Shown here in pieces: positions 20,601-30,341 of a DNA stretch of 64,000 bases. Position 1 is the stretch's first letter, and each line of letters begins with the position of its first letter. The stretch is from contig NC_133050.1 in NCBI RefSeq assembly GCF_048771995.1, positions 7,860,501 to 7,924,500 of the forward strand, given 5' to 3'. The position numbers and the translations under genes are program-made. Source of the stretch: Taeniopygia guttata (lineage: Eukaryota > Chordata > Aves > Passeriformes > Estrildidae). The notes beneath the pieces are model-generated. The model searched no databases, was not told the DNA's origin, and was given only the letters and a program-made list of their open reading frames with translations.

Positions 20601-23600
20601 CTGCCCCTGGGGGAGCTGTCCCTCCTGGGGACAGTGGCACTGCTGGAGACTGGCTTGTCCCTGGCAGGGACGGTGGCACTCCTGGTGACCGGCCTGTCCC
20701 CAGCAGTGCCACTGCCCTGGGATGAGCTGTCCCTGGCAGGGACGGTGGCACTGCCACCGACTGGCCTGTCTCCAGTGGCACCGTCCCTGGAGGGGCTGTC
20801 CTTACTGGGGACAGTGGCACTGCCACCAGCTGGGCTGTCCCTGGCAGGGATGGTGGCACTCCTGGTGACCGGCCTGTCCCCAGTGGTGGCACTGGCCCGG
20901 GATGAGCTGTCCCTGACAGGGATGGTGGCACTGCCAGGGCCTGGCTTGTCCCTGGCAGGGACGGTGGCACTCCTGGTGACCGGCCTGTCCCCAGCAGTGT
21001 CACTACCCCGGGATGAGCTGTCCCTAACGGGGATGGTGGTCCTGTCAGGGACTGGCTTGTCCTTGACAGGGACAGTGGCACTGCCACCAGCTGGGCTGTC
21101 CCTGGCAGGGACGGTGGCACTCCTGGTGACCGGCCTGTCCCCAGTGGTGGCACTGGCCCGGGGTGAGCTGTCCCTGACAGGGACGGTGGCACTGCCAGGG
21201 ACTGGCTTGTCCTTGACAGAGGCAGTGACACTGCGGCTGTCCCCAGTGGTGGCACTGCCCCGGGATGGACTGGCCTTGACAGGGACAGTGCCAGTGCCAC
21301 CAGCTGGGCTGTCCCTGGCAGGGATGCTGGCACTCCTGGTGACCGGCCTGTCCCCAGCAGCGTCACTGCCCTGGGATGAGCTGTCCTGCCTGGGGACAGT
21401 GGCACTGGCCCTGGCCAGACTGTCCTTGACGGGGATGGTGCCACTGCCACCAGCTGTGCTGTCCGTGATGGTGCCACTGCCCCTGGTTGGCCTGTCCCCA
21501 CTGGTGGCACTGATCCTGGAGGGACTGTCCTTGCCAGGGATGCTTGCGCTGCCATCAGCAGTGGGGACAGTGGCACTTCGAGCAACCGCCCTGTCCCTGG
21601 TGGCACTGGCCCTGGAGGGGCTGTCCTTACTGGGGACAGTGGCACTGCCGGGGACTGGCTTGTCCCTGACAGGACTGATGGCACGGCCACCAGCTGGGCT
21701 GCACCTGATGGGAATGGTGGCACTCCTGGTGACCGGCCTGTCCCCAGCGGTGGCACTGGCCCGGAGTGAGCTGTCCTTGATGGGGACAGTGGCACTGCCA
21801 GAGTCCAGCCTGTCCTCCATGGTGGCACTGCCAGTGACGGGTCCATCCTCCTCAGTGGCACTGCCAGTGTCCCACCCGTCCTCAGCGTCACTGACCATGG
21901 GTGAGCTGCCCCCGACAGGGACAGTGGCACTGCCACCACCAGGGATGCTGGCACTGCCACTGACCGGGCTGTCCCTAAGGGGGGTGGTGGCACCTCCCTC
22001 AGCTGGGTTGTCCCCAAGGGGGACAGTGGCACTGCCACTGACCAGGCTGTCACTAGGGGGGACAGTGCCACTGCCACTGACTGAGCTGTCACTAGGGGGG
22101 ACAGTGGAACTGCCCCCACCAGCAGAGCCACCACCAAGGACGCTGCCACTGACTGGGCTGTCACTAACAGGGACAATGGCACTGTCACTGACTGAGCTGT
22201 CCCTAAGGGGGACAGTGGCACTGCCACTGACTGAGCTGTCCCCAAGGGGGACAGTGGCACTGTCACTGACCGGGCTGTCACTAACAGAGACAGTGGCACT
22301 GTCACTGACTGAGCTGTCCCCAAGGGGGACAGTGGCACTGTCACTGACCGGGCTGTCACTAACAGAGACAGTGGCACTGTCACTGACTGAGCTGTCCCCA
22401 AGGGGGACTGTGGCACTGTCACTGACCGGGCTGTTACTAATGGGGACAGTGGCACTGTCACTGACTGAGCTGTCCCCAAGGGGGACTGTGGCACTGTCAC
22501 TGACTGCACTATCACTAACAGGGACAGTGGCACTGTCACTGACTGAGTTGTCACTAATGGGGACAGTGGCACTGCCACTGACTGCACTATCACTAACAGG
22601 GACAGTGGCACTGTCACTGACCAAGCTGTCACTAACAGGGACAGTGGCACTGTCACTGACCGGGCTGTCACTAATGGGGACAGTGGCACTGTCACTGACC
22701 AAGCTGTCACTAACAGGGACAGTGGCACTGTCACTGACTGAGTTGTCACTAATGGGGACAGTGGCACTGCCACTGACTGCACTATCACTAACAGGGACAG
22801 TGACACTGCAACTGACTGAGCTGTCCCCCGGAGGGACGCTGGCACTGTCACTGACCGGGCTGTCACTAACAGGGACAGTGGCACTCCCATTGACCATGCT
22901 GTCCCCAAGGGGTACAGCACCACTGCCACCGACCGAACTGTCACTAAGGGGGACAGTGGCACTGCCACTGACTGGGCTGTCCCCAAGGAGGACAGTGGCA
23001 TTGCCACTGACTGGGCTGTCCCCAAGGGGGACAGTGGCACTTCCACTGACTGAGCTGTCCCCAGTGGGGGTGGTGGCACTGCCACTGACCGTGCTGTCCC
23101 CAAGGGGGACAGTGGCACTGCCATTGAACAGGCTGTCCCCAGGGGAGACAGTGGCACTGCCACTGACCGGGCTGTCCCCACCAGCCACCGTGTCACCGTC
23201 AACCTCCATGCTATCCACAGCAGTCTCAGCAGCACCGCCAGCGATGCCCCTGTCCCCACCGGGCACGGTGGCACTGCCACCCCCGGGTGACCCCGCTGGG
23301 GGCGGCGAATCCCCTCCCTCATCCCCCCTGGGGACCTCCGCGTCCTCGGGTGACATCGCCGCGTCCTCGGGCCGCTTGCGGGGCCTCCCGCGCCGCCTCT
23401 TGTGCGCGCTGCCATCCGCGGCCGCCTCCAGCGCCCGCTTGGTGCCCTTGCCGCGCTGTCCCTCGCCGTCCCCCGCCGCCCGGGCCCCGCCGCCGGGGGT
23501 CTCGGCCGCGGGGACCCCCACGCCGGGCAGCAGCACGTTGAGCACGGGGATGGCGGCGGGGCCCGGGGCCAGCGCGGTGCCCACGGGCAGCGGCAGCGCC

Positions 23601-26600
23601 ACCTTGACCGTGCCGCCCAGCGGCGCCGCCGTCAGCCGCGGCACCAGCACCGGCGGGGCCGGAGCAGCACCGGGGCCCGGGGGCCGCTCGGTAACGGGGG
23701 CGCGGGGCAGCAGCAGCGGCAGCCGCGCCACCAGCGCGTTCACCTGCGGGCTGCTGCCCGGCCGCGCCGCCTCCGCCGCCTTCTTCTTGTCCGGCCGCGG
23801 GGGAACGGGGCCCTTGGGCACCGCGTCCTTCTTGGCCTGGGCGAGGGACGGGGTCAGCGCTGCGGTCAGCTCCGAGCGCCCAGCGGGTCGGGGAGGGGCC
23901 CGGGGTCTCACCTGCTCCTGCCCGCTGTCCGAGGGGTCCGGGCCGTTCTTCTTGGGGGCTGCGGCTGGCCGAGGCTCCTGCGGGGGCTTGTCCGTGCTCT
24001 CTGTGGGAGGAGGGGACGTGACCGGGGGGCAGGGGACACGGGGAGTGGGGAGGGTACATTGGGAGTGGGGAGGGGGCACGGGGAGTGGGGAGGGGACATT
24101 GGGAGTGGGAAGGGGGACACTGGAACTGTGGAGGGGTCATTGGGAGTGGGGAGGGGACACTGGGAGAGGGGAGGGTGCACTGGGAGTGGGGAGGGGGCAC
24201 TGGGAGTGGAGAGGGGGCACTGGGAGTGGGGAGAGGGCACTGGGAGTGGGGAGGGGACACGGGGAGTGGGGAGGGGGCACTGGAACTGGGAAGGGGACGC
24301 GGGCACTGGAAGGGGACACTGGAACTGTGGAGGGGACACGGGGAGTGGGAAGGGAACATTGGCACTGGGAGGGGACACTGGAACTGTGGAGGGGACATGG
24401 CACAGTGGAAGAGGACACTGACAAGGGTGGGACACCCCATCCCAGCCCCCCGGGCGGTGACAGCGACATCCGAGGCAATTTTCCCCCGAAATCGCCGATT
24501 TTGGTGAACGCGGGCGCGTTGGGCTTGTCCCGTACTGAGACCACGCCCCCAGTGGGGTGACAGCGTCCCCGGGGGGTGACAATGTCCCTAAAGGGGTGAC
24601 AGTGCCCCCAGGGGGGTGGCAATGCCGCCGGGGTGGTGGCAGCATCCCCAGGGGGGTGGCAATGCCCCCAGGGGGGCGTCCCCAAGGGGGGTGGCAGTGT
24701 CCCCGGTGTCCCTGGCCGACCTTGGACCACCATGGCCATGAGCAGGTCGGCGTGGGCTGAGCGGGGGCTGATGATGTGCTGCTGCAGCAGGAACTGCGCC
24801 ACCTCCACGATGTTGTTGAAGGAGCGGCGCAGGATCTTCTCGGCCCAGTCGCACGTCAGGGCACACGCGGCCTCCGTCACCTCGCTGCTGTAGGAGTGCG
24901 CCAGCTCGGCCAGCTCCGCCTGCGGGGACAGCACGGGGACATCAGACAGCGGGGTGGTGACACCAGGACACTGTCACCTCACTGCTGCAGGGTTCTGACT
25001 GCTGGGGACAGGACAGTGCGTGAAACCGGGGACAGGAGGACAGCAGGGACGGGACAGCAGGAGGGTCACGGTGTTGAGCAGGACACGGGAATGAGCCCAT
25101 GGAGCGGGATGGGGACAGGATGGGATTCATGGAGCAAAGCAGGACCTGCATCCCACCACCCCACCCCACCCCACCCCACCCCACCCCACCCCACCCCACC
25201 CCACCCCACCCCACCCCACCCCATCCCATCCCATCCCATCCCATCCCATCCCATCCCATCCCATCCCATCCCATCCCATCCCATCCCATCCCATCCCATC
25301 CCATCCCGCAGCTCTCACCGTCTCGGTCACTTTGAGGTCCAGGCTGGGCAGGGGAGGAAGGCTGACCACGGTCTTCCTCCGGATCCCGCCATAGCAGTAC
25401 GTTGGGAGGGTCAAGGATTTTTTCCCCAAGCCCAAAAAACCGGGAACCAACCCCTGAAGAACCCTCAGGAATGGGAAAAACTGGGGAAAACCGGGAAAAC
25501 CAGGAAAAAGAATGGGAAAAAAACAAAAAAAACCCAGGAAAAACCATGAAAAAGAGTAGCTGGCACCAGGAATTCCAGCCTGGGGAAGGATATTTGGATT
25601 GTCCGCGGCCTCCCAGGCGCCGGGCTTTGATGCTCGGGAAGATTTCCCGGATGATCTTGCCGAAGTTGGCCGTGCTCAGCGGGCGGCAGCCGAGGTTGTC
25701 GCAGTAGCGCCTGCGGGGAGGGAGCCGGCGTCACCGGGAATCCCGGGATACTGCCAGGGAATCCCGGGATATTGGCTGGGAATCCCGGGATACTGGCTGG
25801 GAATCCCGGGGCAGCGGGTCTCGGGGATGGGGGGAACCTGGGACACCAGGAAAGAGGACATGAGACACCTGGACAGGGGCACATGGGGACATGGGACATC
25901 AAGACAGCGGGTCCCCAGGGAGGTGGGGACGTGGGAACATGGGACACGAGGAGAAGGACGTGGGACACCAGGACAGGGACATGGGACACCAAGACAGGGG
26001 TCCCTAGGGAGGTGGGGACATGGGACACGAGGAGAAGGACGTGGGACACCAGGACAGGGGTCCCCAGGGAGGTTGGGACATGGGGACATGGGGACATGGG
26101 ACACCAGGACAGGGGCACATGGGACACCAAGACAGGGGGACATGGAACACCAGGACAGGGGTCCCCCAGGGAGGTGGGGACATGGGGACATGGGGACATG
26201 GGACATGAGGAGAAGGATGTGGGACACCAGGACAGGGGGACATGGAACACCAGGACAGGGACATGGGGACACGGTGCCGTGGGACACCCCGGCTCACTTG
26301 TAGGCGTCGTAGACGTCCTGCTTGGGCAGGCAGGTGTCCGTGTGCTCCTCCAGGTGGTTGCGGATCCAGCTGCAGGCGTGCATGTGCTCGGCCGTGCCCA
26401 GCGCGCTCAGCTCCAGTGAGGAGCCGCTGCCGCTGCTCCGCGGGGATGCCAGGCCAGGGGTGCCCCAGCAGGGACCAGGGACGGGAGGCACGGCCGGGGA
26501 GGGGAGGCACAGGGAGAAGAGGCAGTCGGCATCTCTGTCCTGGCTCTGGTCCGACAGATCCACCCTGGAGCATCCCTGTCCGTGCCATCCCATGGATCCC

Positions 26601-27457
26601 ATCCCATGGATCCCATTCCACCCCATCAGCTCCATCCTGATCCAGTCCTGTCCCAGCTTCATTCCATTCCACCTCCATCCCAAACCCTCCCACTCTCTCA
26701 TTCCCATCCCACCCCACCTCACCCCACAGATCCCACCCCACAGATCCCACCCCACCTCACCCCACAGATCCCGTCCCACGGATCCCCCCTCACCTCTTCT
26801 CGCCCAGGCTGGGCCCCGAGGGCAGCTGCAGGTACAGGTAGAGTTTGTCGCTGTCCGAGAACTTCTGCACATCCTGCTGTGCTCCCGGGACAAGGACAAG
26901 GTGACGGATCCAGCGGGACGAGCCCGAGAAACGGGATCAGCCAGCACAGGTGGGAATTCCCTGCCCTCCAGCCCAGCATTCCAGGGGAACACTCACCAGG
27001 ATGGAGTCCACCTTGCTCTGCACGGATTTGCTGCGTGGGACAGAGGCCGCGATGAGTCAGGGATGATCCCAGAAAATCCTGGGATCGCAATTCCGGCTCT
27101 TCCCAAGACTCCCGAGCTCCTTCCAGAGCTCAGAGATCCAGGATGGATCCCGGATGGATCCCACCACACCAGAGGGGTGCTGGACTGGTTTGGCACCAAA
27201 AGGGGCCCCTCTGTCCCCCTGGTGTCCCCTGTCCCCATCTCTCCTCCCTCCAGCCCCCAGGATTCCCGGTCCCCATCCCCGGAGCCCCGCCTGGGGCGCC
27301 CTGGCGGAATTCCCGAATTCCCGGGGCGCTGCCCTTACGAGATGTTGCCCCGGAGCTCCTGGAGCAGCGTGCTGGACTCGGTGGCACCGCCGCGGGCACT
27401 GCCCGGTGACAAAGTGCCCCTCCTGGTGGCTCTGGTCCCCAACTCCCCGTCAGCCAT
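17636..27457 (-). CDS. RFX5: RFX5, MHC class II X-box factor with a giant repeat-encoded C-terminal region
   Basis: DNA-binding subunit of the nuclear RFX complex (with RFXAP and RFXANK) that binds MHC II X boxes. Exons on the - strand: 27339-27457, 26997-27030, 26794-26876, 26298 to about 26432, 25594-25710, 25319-25400, 24721-24919, 23912-24000, 17636-23836. They total 7,059 bases, or 2,352 residues. The start is [32 protein letters not shown] is near residues 51-72. The winged-helix DNA-binding domain ([17 protein letters not shown] ... [18 protein letters not shown]) spans about 95-175. [15 protein letters not shown] is near 205-225, [17 protein letters not shown] at 317-333, and AT-hook-like KRRRGRPRK near 432. 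Residues from about 500 to 2285 are 13-residue repeats. The tail has VSVIRDGR at about 2294, resembling human VSVIKGSR. Intron 5 is AT-AC. The fourth exon's acceptor is ambiguous by 3-9 bases; all options stay in frame. The 75-bp intron 23837-23911 is stop-free, so it could be retained. Confidence 0.93.
17830..23210 (-). repeat. RFX5: 39-bp coding minisatellite in the RFX5 terminal exon
   Basis: About 5.4 kb, roughly 135-140 units by length, of a 39-bp unit encoding 13 residues of the type SATVPxxDSxVSx. Units near the array start (about 21,900-23,200) are acidic and serine-rich (SDSPVSD, GDSSVSG). Towards the C-terminus they turn basic, with [14 protein letters not shown] and VKDKPVP variants and some 11-residue units. 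The coding frame has no stop across the whole exon, and length changes appear to be multiples of three. By contrast, the intronic minisatellites nearby have freely varying lengths. Seen: repeat structure and open frame. Inferred: translation of the array. Ser/Thr/Pro/Val richness predicts a long disordered segment. Confidence 0.88.
24001..24720 (-). other. RFX5: RFX5 intron with a G-rich minisatellite
   Basis: No exon was found. It holds the GGGGACACTGGGAGTGGGGA array (24035-24420), the inverted-repeat core, and a looser 'ccccaggggggtggcaatg' array at 24545-24710. Confidence 0.75.
24110..24550 (-). repeat. inverted repeat flanking the RFX5 terminal exon, copy 2
   Basis: Reverse-complement partner of 17307-17600, inside the RFX5 intron 24001-24720. 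The non-repetitive core is 24393-24550. The rest is the 20-bp GGGGACACTGGGAGTGGGGA minisatellite, which begins near 24035. Confidence 0.9.
25147..25307. repeat. pentanucleotide satellite (CCACC)n then (CCATC)n
   Basis: A perfect run of about 14 CCACC units (to about 25222) switches to about 17 CCATC units. It lies in the RFX5 intron 24920-25318. Its purity suggests a young, length-polymorphic array. Confidence 0.97.
25401..25593 (-). other. RFX5: U12-type AT-AC intron in RFX5
   Basis: On the - strand the upstream exon ends GGACAATCCAA. The intron begins ATATCCTTCC, the hallmark U12 AT-AC donor. It ends TCCTTGACCCTCCCAAC before GTACTGC; TCCTTGAC fits the U12 branch-point consensus, about 10 bases before the terminal AC. 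Joining gives [14 protein letters not shown], exactly the conserved RFX DNA-binding-domain sequence. No GT-AG alternative preserves it. Length is 193 bp. Confidence 0.93.
25855..26265. repeat. GGGGACATGGGACACCAGGACAGG minisatellite
   Basis: G-rich array in the RFX5 intron 25711-26297, with units of roughly 12-26 bp and higher-order blocks containing 'ccccagggaggtgggga'. Many G-runs make G-quadruplexes likely on the + strand. Confidence 0.9.
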
Positions 27458-28200
27458 GGCAGCCGCGTCCCGCTGGGAGCCGGGAAAAGCGGGAATTCGG
27501 TTCAAAGGCAGGAATAAACCCCATTACGGATTCTCACGGGACACGTGGGCACGGACACGAGCCACGGGCGGCTACGGACACGGGACAGGGCCACCGGCAG
27601 CGACCCAGGCAGGGCTGGGGACACCAGGACAGGGGTCCCCGGGGACACCGCGGGCACCGGGAGGAGACCCGGGGGACACGGGGCCATGAGGCCGCCGGAA
27701 GCGACCTCCGGGGCCATGAGGCCGCCGGAAGCGAACCCCGGGGCCACCGCAGCCCTCCGCGCCCTCCCCGCGGCCCGGGGCACTTCCGGCCCGGCGCGAC
27801 CCCCGCACCGGAGCCGGGGCGGCAGCGGGGGCCGGGACCCCGGAGTGTCCCCGCGTGTCCCCCCGTGTCCCCGCGCCCGCCCTCCCCCCCCAGCCCCGCA
27901 CCCACCTGGTCCCGTCCTGCTCGGGGGGTCCCGAGGGGGGGGGAGGGGAGGGGTCCCGCCACGTGCCCCGCGCCCCCCGCGCGAACCGAAAGTGGACGCG
28001 CCCCTCGCCCGCCGCGCGCGGCCCCTTCTTTTTTTCTGATTGGCCGCGGCGCCGCTGGTCTGCCCGGATACGGCGGCGGCCGCGGCTGTGATTGGATGAG
28101 CTTGCCCCCCTCCCCTTCGCCGGCCAGGGGTGAGCGCCCGGATGTGGCGGGGCGGGAGGGGCTGAAATCTGCCTGGCAACAGCGATCTGATTGGTCGGGG
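27458..28200 (-). promoter_or_regulatory. RFX5: RFX5 CpG-island promoter with three CCAAT boxes
   Basis: CpG-rich sequence upstream of the RFX5 ATG. ATTGG (CCAAT in gene orientation) occurs at 28039-28043, 28091-28095 and 28190-28194. CCGGAAG ETS-type sites lie in a 34-bp tandem duplication near 27686-27745. No TATA box was seen. Together this suggests a TATA-less promoter driven by NF-Y and ETS factors. Confidence 0.7.
28172..28194 (+). promoter_or_regulatory. X-box/Y-box-like pair upstream of RFX5
   Basis: CCTGGCAACAG closely resembles the MHC class II X1 box (CCTAGCAACAG). It is followed 4 bases later by CTGATTGG, the Y-box (inverted CCAAT) core. The spacing is shorter than in MHC II promoters. 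The inferred role is RFX and/or NF-Y binding at the RFX gene itself. Confidence 0.45.
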
Positions 28201-28245
28201 CGGACGGCGCGAGGGGAGACGGGTGTGCAATGAGTGTGCAGGCGG

Positions 28246-28363
28246 GTCACGTGGGGGGGTCGCGCGCGTGGGGGGCGTGCAACGGAGGGGTCACGTGAGC
28301 GTGTCACGTGCGAGTGTGCAAGGGGTGAGCGTGCAAGGGGTGGTCACGTGGGTGTGTCACGTG
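28246..28363. promoter_or_regulatory. array of five GTCACGTG E-box elements
   Basis: GTCACGTG occurs at 28246, 28290, 28303, 28343 and 28356, interspersed with 'gtgcaagg' text. TCACGTG is the USF/MiT-family (TFEB, MITF) core. The array looks partly tandem-duplicated. It lies upstream of RFX5. Confidence 0.6.
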
Positions 28364-29769
28364 TGCAAGGCGCGTGCAAGGCGCGTGCAAGGCGCAGGGA
28401 AAGGAAAAATAAAATAATTTTATTTGAATTTATTTCGTCACGCGGGTCACGCACATCCCGCAATTCCCGAATTCCCAAATCCCAGAATTCCTGAATTCCC
28501 GAATCCCGGAATTCCCAAATTCCGAAATCTCAAACTCCAAATTCCCGACTCTTGGAATTACCAAATTCCCGACTCTTGGAATTCCCAAATCCCAGAATTC
28601 CCAAATTCCCAACTCTTGGAATTCCCAAATTTCAAACTCCGAATTCCTGATTCTTGGAATTCCCAAATTTTCAACTCCTGGAGTTCCGAAATTCCCAAAT
28701 CCCAGAATTCCCAAATTCCTAAATCTTAAAGTCTGAATTCCCTAATTCCCCACTATTGGAATTCCCAAATCTCGAATTCCCGACTTCCGGATTTCCCGGG
28801 GGGGATCGCAGCCAGTCCCCGCATTCCCAAATTCCTAGGAGGGGAAATAAATTGGGTATCAGATTTAAAAAACACCATTTAAATCAATTTTTTAATATAA
28901 ATCCCCGCTCCCACCGGGTGGGAATTCCAAGGAAAAGGGTTTGGAACAGCTGGAAAATTTCGGGGGAAAGGGATTTGAATGGTTCAAATTCCATGGAGGA
29001 ATTCCAGCCTCTCCCTGAGGGGAAGGATTTTTTCATTGTGGATTTTCCCGGGATTTGATCCCGGGATTTGATCCCAGGATTTGTTGTTGACTTTTCCTGC
29101 TTCTTTTTTTTTTTTTTTTTTTTTTTCCCTGGATTTCTGATCTCGGGTTTCGGATCGTTATTCCCAAAAAATGCCCTTTTTCCACACAAAAATGCCACTT
29201 TTAGGGAATAACCGGTAAACTCAGAGAGACGAGGGGAGGATCCTAAAACCCCCAAACCCCAAAATCCTCAGGGAAGAGGACCTGGAGCTCCCCGACTTTT
29301 CCAGGGGCTCCTTTGGAATGGGAGAGGGAAAATCCCGCAGTGCCGAGGGTTTTTGGGGAAGTTACAGATTTTTATTGGGAAAGGGGAAGAGTGGAGAAGT
29401 TTTAATTGAAGATAAATTAACTGGACGGGGTTTTAATTGCAGGGAGCGAGGCTTCGGAACGCGGAGTTCGGGATTGTGGGATTGTGGGATTTTTTGAGAT
29501 TTGGGGATTTTTTTGGACTTTAGGATGGATGGGACCTTAAAGCTCCGGTGGCCGCAGGAGCTGCCAGGCTGAGCTTGGGCAATTCCAGGGATGGGAAATC
29601 CATGGAAAAACCTGAGCCAGGGAAGGATTTATCCCAATTATTCCGCATTATTTCCGGGCAAAACCTTCTCCGGGAGCCCCCAGGGATAAAACACGGCGGG
29701 AAAAGAGGGGGGGGAAAAAAAGGAGATAAAAAAGGGATAAAAGAGGAATCAAAAAGGGATACAAGAGGG
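28364..29769. other. intergenic stretch between RFX5 and SELENBP1 copy A
   Basis: No gene was recognised. 28440-28790 is an array of 'ggaattcccaaattcc' words (unit about 12-24 bp). A poly-T run lies at about 29105-29126. The rest is unique, AT-richer sequence. Confidence 0.65.
28440..28790. repeat. GGAATTCCCAAATTCCC array
   Basis: Dense, imperfect tandem copies of gaattcccaaat(t)ccc. This is the purest local example of the GGAATTCC words that pervade the introns here. Confidence 0.85.
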
Positions 29770-29981
29770 ATAAAATAGGGATTAAATCCACCCCTGGAAG
29801 CAAACCCCGGGAAAAGAACCAGCGCCAGGAATTTCTCCCGGACACTTCCAGCGATCCCCGCACGGCCTGGCCCGGCCCGGCCCGGCCCGGCCCGGGGATT
29901 TCCAGGCCCCGCCGGGATTTGTTTGTCCCGGGATTTTTCCCGGAATGAGCCTCGGGAAGCTGCAGCTGATGCAGGAAAAAC

Positions 29982-29987
29982 TTTATT
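29982..29987 (-). terminator. AATAAA poly(A) signal, SELENBP1-like copy A
   Basis: AATAAAG on the - strand about 355 bp past the stop codon. The same motif is at 44232 in the other arm. Confidence 0.75.
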
Positions 29988-30064
29988 GATTGCAGGGAAA
30001 GCAGAGCTGCCCGGGGAGGGGGACGGGGACCGGGAACAGGGGACAGGGATGGCCGGGAATGGCC

Positions 30065-30275
30065 CGGGGGATCCCAAACCCTGAAATCACCTGGGGCACC
30101 CCAAAGCCCGAATCCCCCCAAACCCATCACCCAGGGCACCCCAAAGCCCGAATCCCCCCAAAGCCATCCCCCAGGGCACCCCAAAGCCCGGATCCCCCAA
30201 ACCCATCACCCGGGGCACCCCAAAGCCCGGATCCCCCCAAACCCATCCCCCAGGGCACCCCAAAGCCCGGATCCC
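30065..30275. repeat. 33-34 bp 3'UTR minisatellite, arm 1
   Basis: Five to six copies of a 33-34 bp 'ggatccccc...aaacccatc...caccccaaagcccg' unit downstream of the copy A stop. It is mirrored at 43940-44135. Confidence 0.9.
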
Positions 30276-30341
30276 CCGGGAGCCCCGGTGCCGCAGCCGA
30301 GGCCGGCGCTGCCGGCGGGACAGCGGCGCTGCCGGGGTGGC

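Noticed and set aside
20578-23415. Second - strand open frame inside the RFX5 array
   Set aside because: A frame-shifted reading of the same repeat. It breaks within the array and does not join conserved RFX5 sequence.
23837-23911. 75-bp stretch in RFX5 as constitutive coding sequence
   Set aside because: It is a multiple of three and stop-free, but it has a good GTGAGA donor and CGCCCAG acceptor and an encoded peptide unlike RFX5. It was treated as a short intron, though retention cannot be excluded.
18606-24560. Very long + strand open frame (Leu/Ser/Thr/Gly-rich) opposite the RFX5 terminal exon
   Set aside because: It is the antisense shadow of a 39-bp repeat whose unit lacks stops in that frame. 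It runs through RFX5 introns and the inverted repeat and has no conserved domain. It is also a warning that openness alone does not prove the RFX5 frame; that call rests on continuity with conserved sequence at both ends.
25147-25307. Pro/His/Ser-rich peptide from the CCACC/CCATC satellite
   Set aside because: A pure pentanucleotide array in an RFX5 intron. The open frames are an artefact of the repeat.
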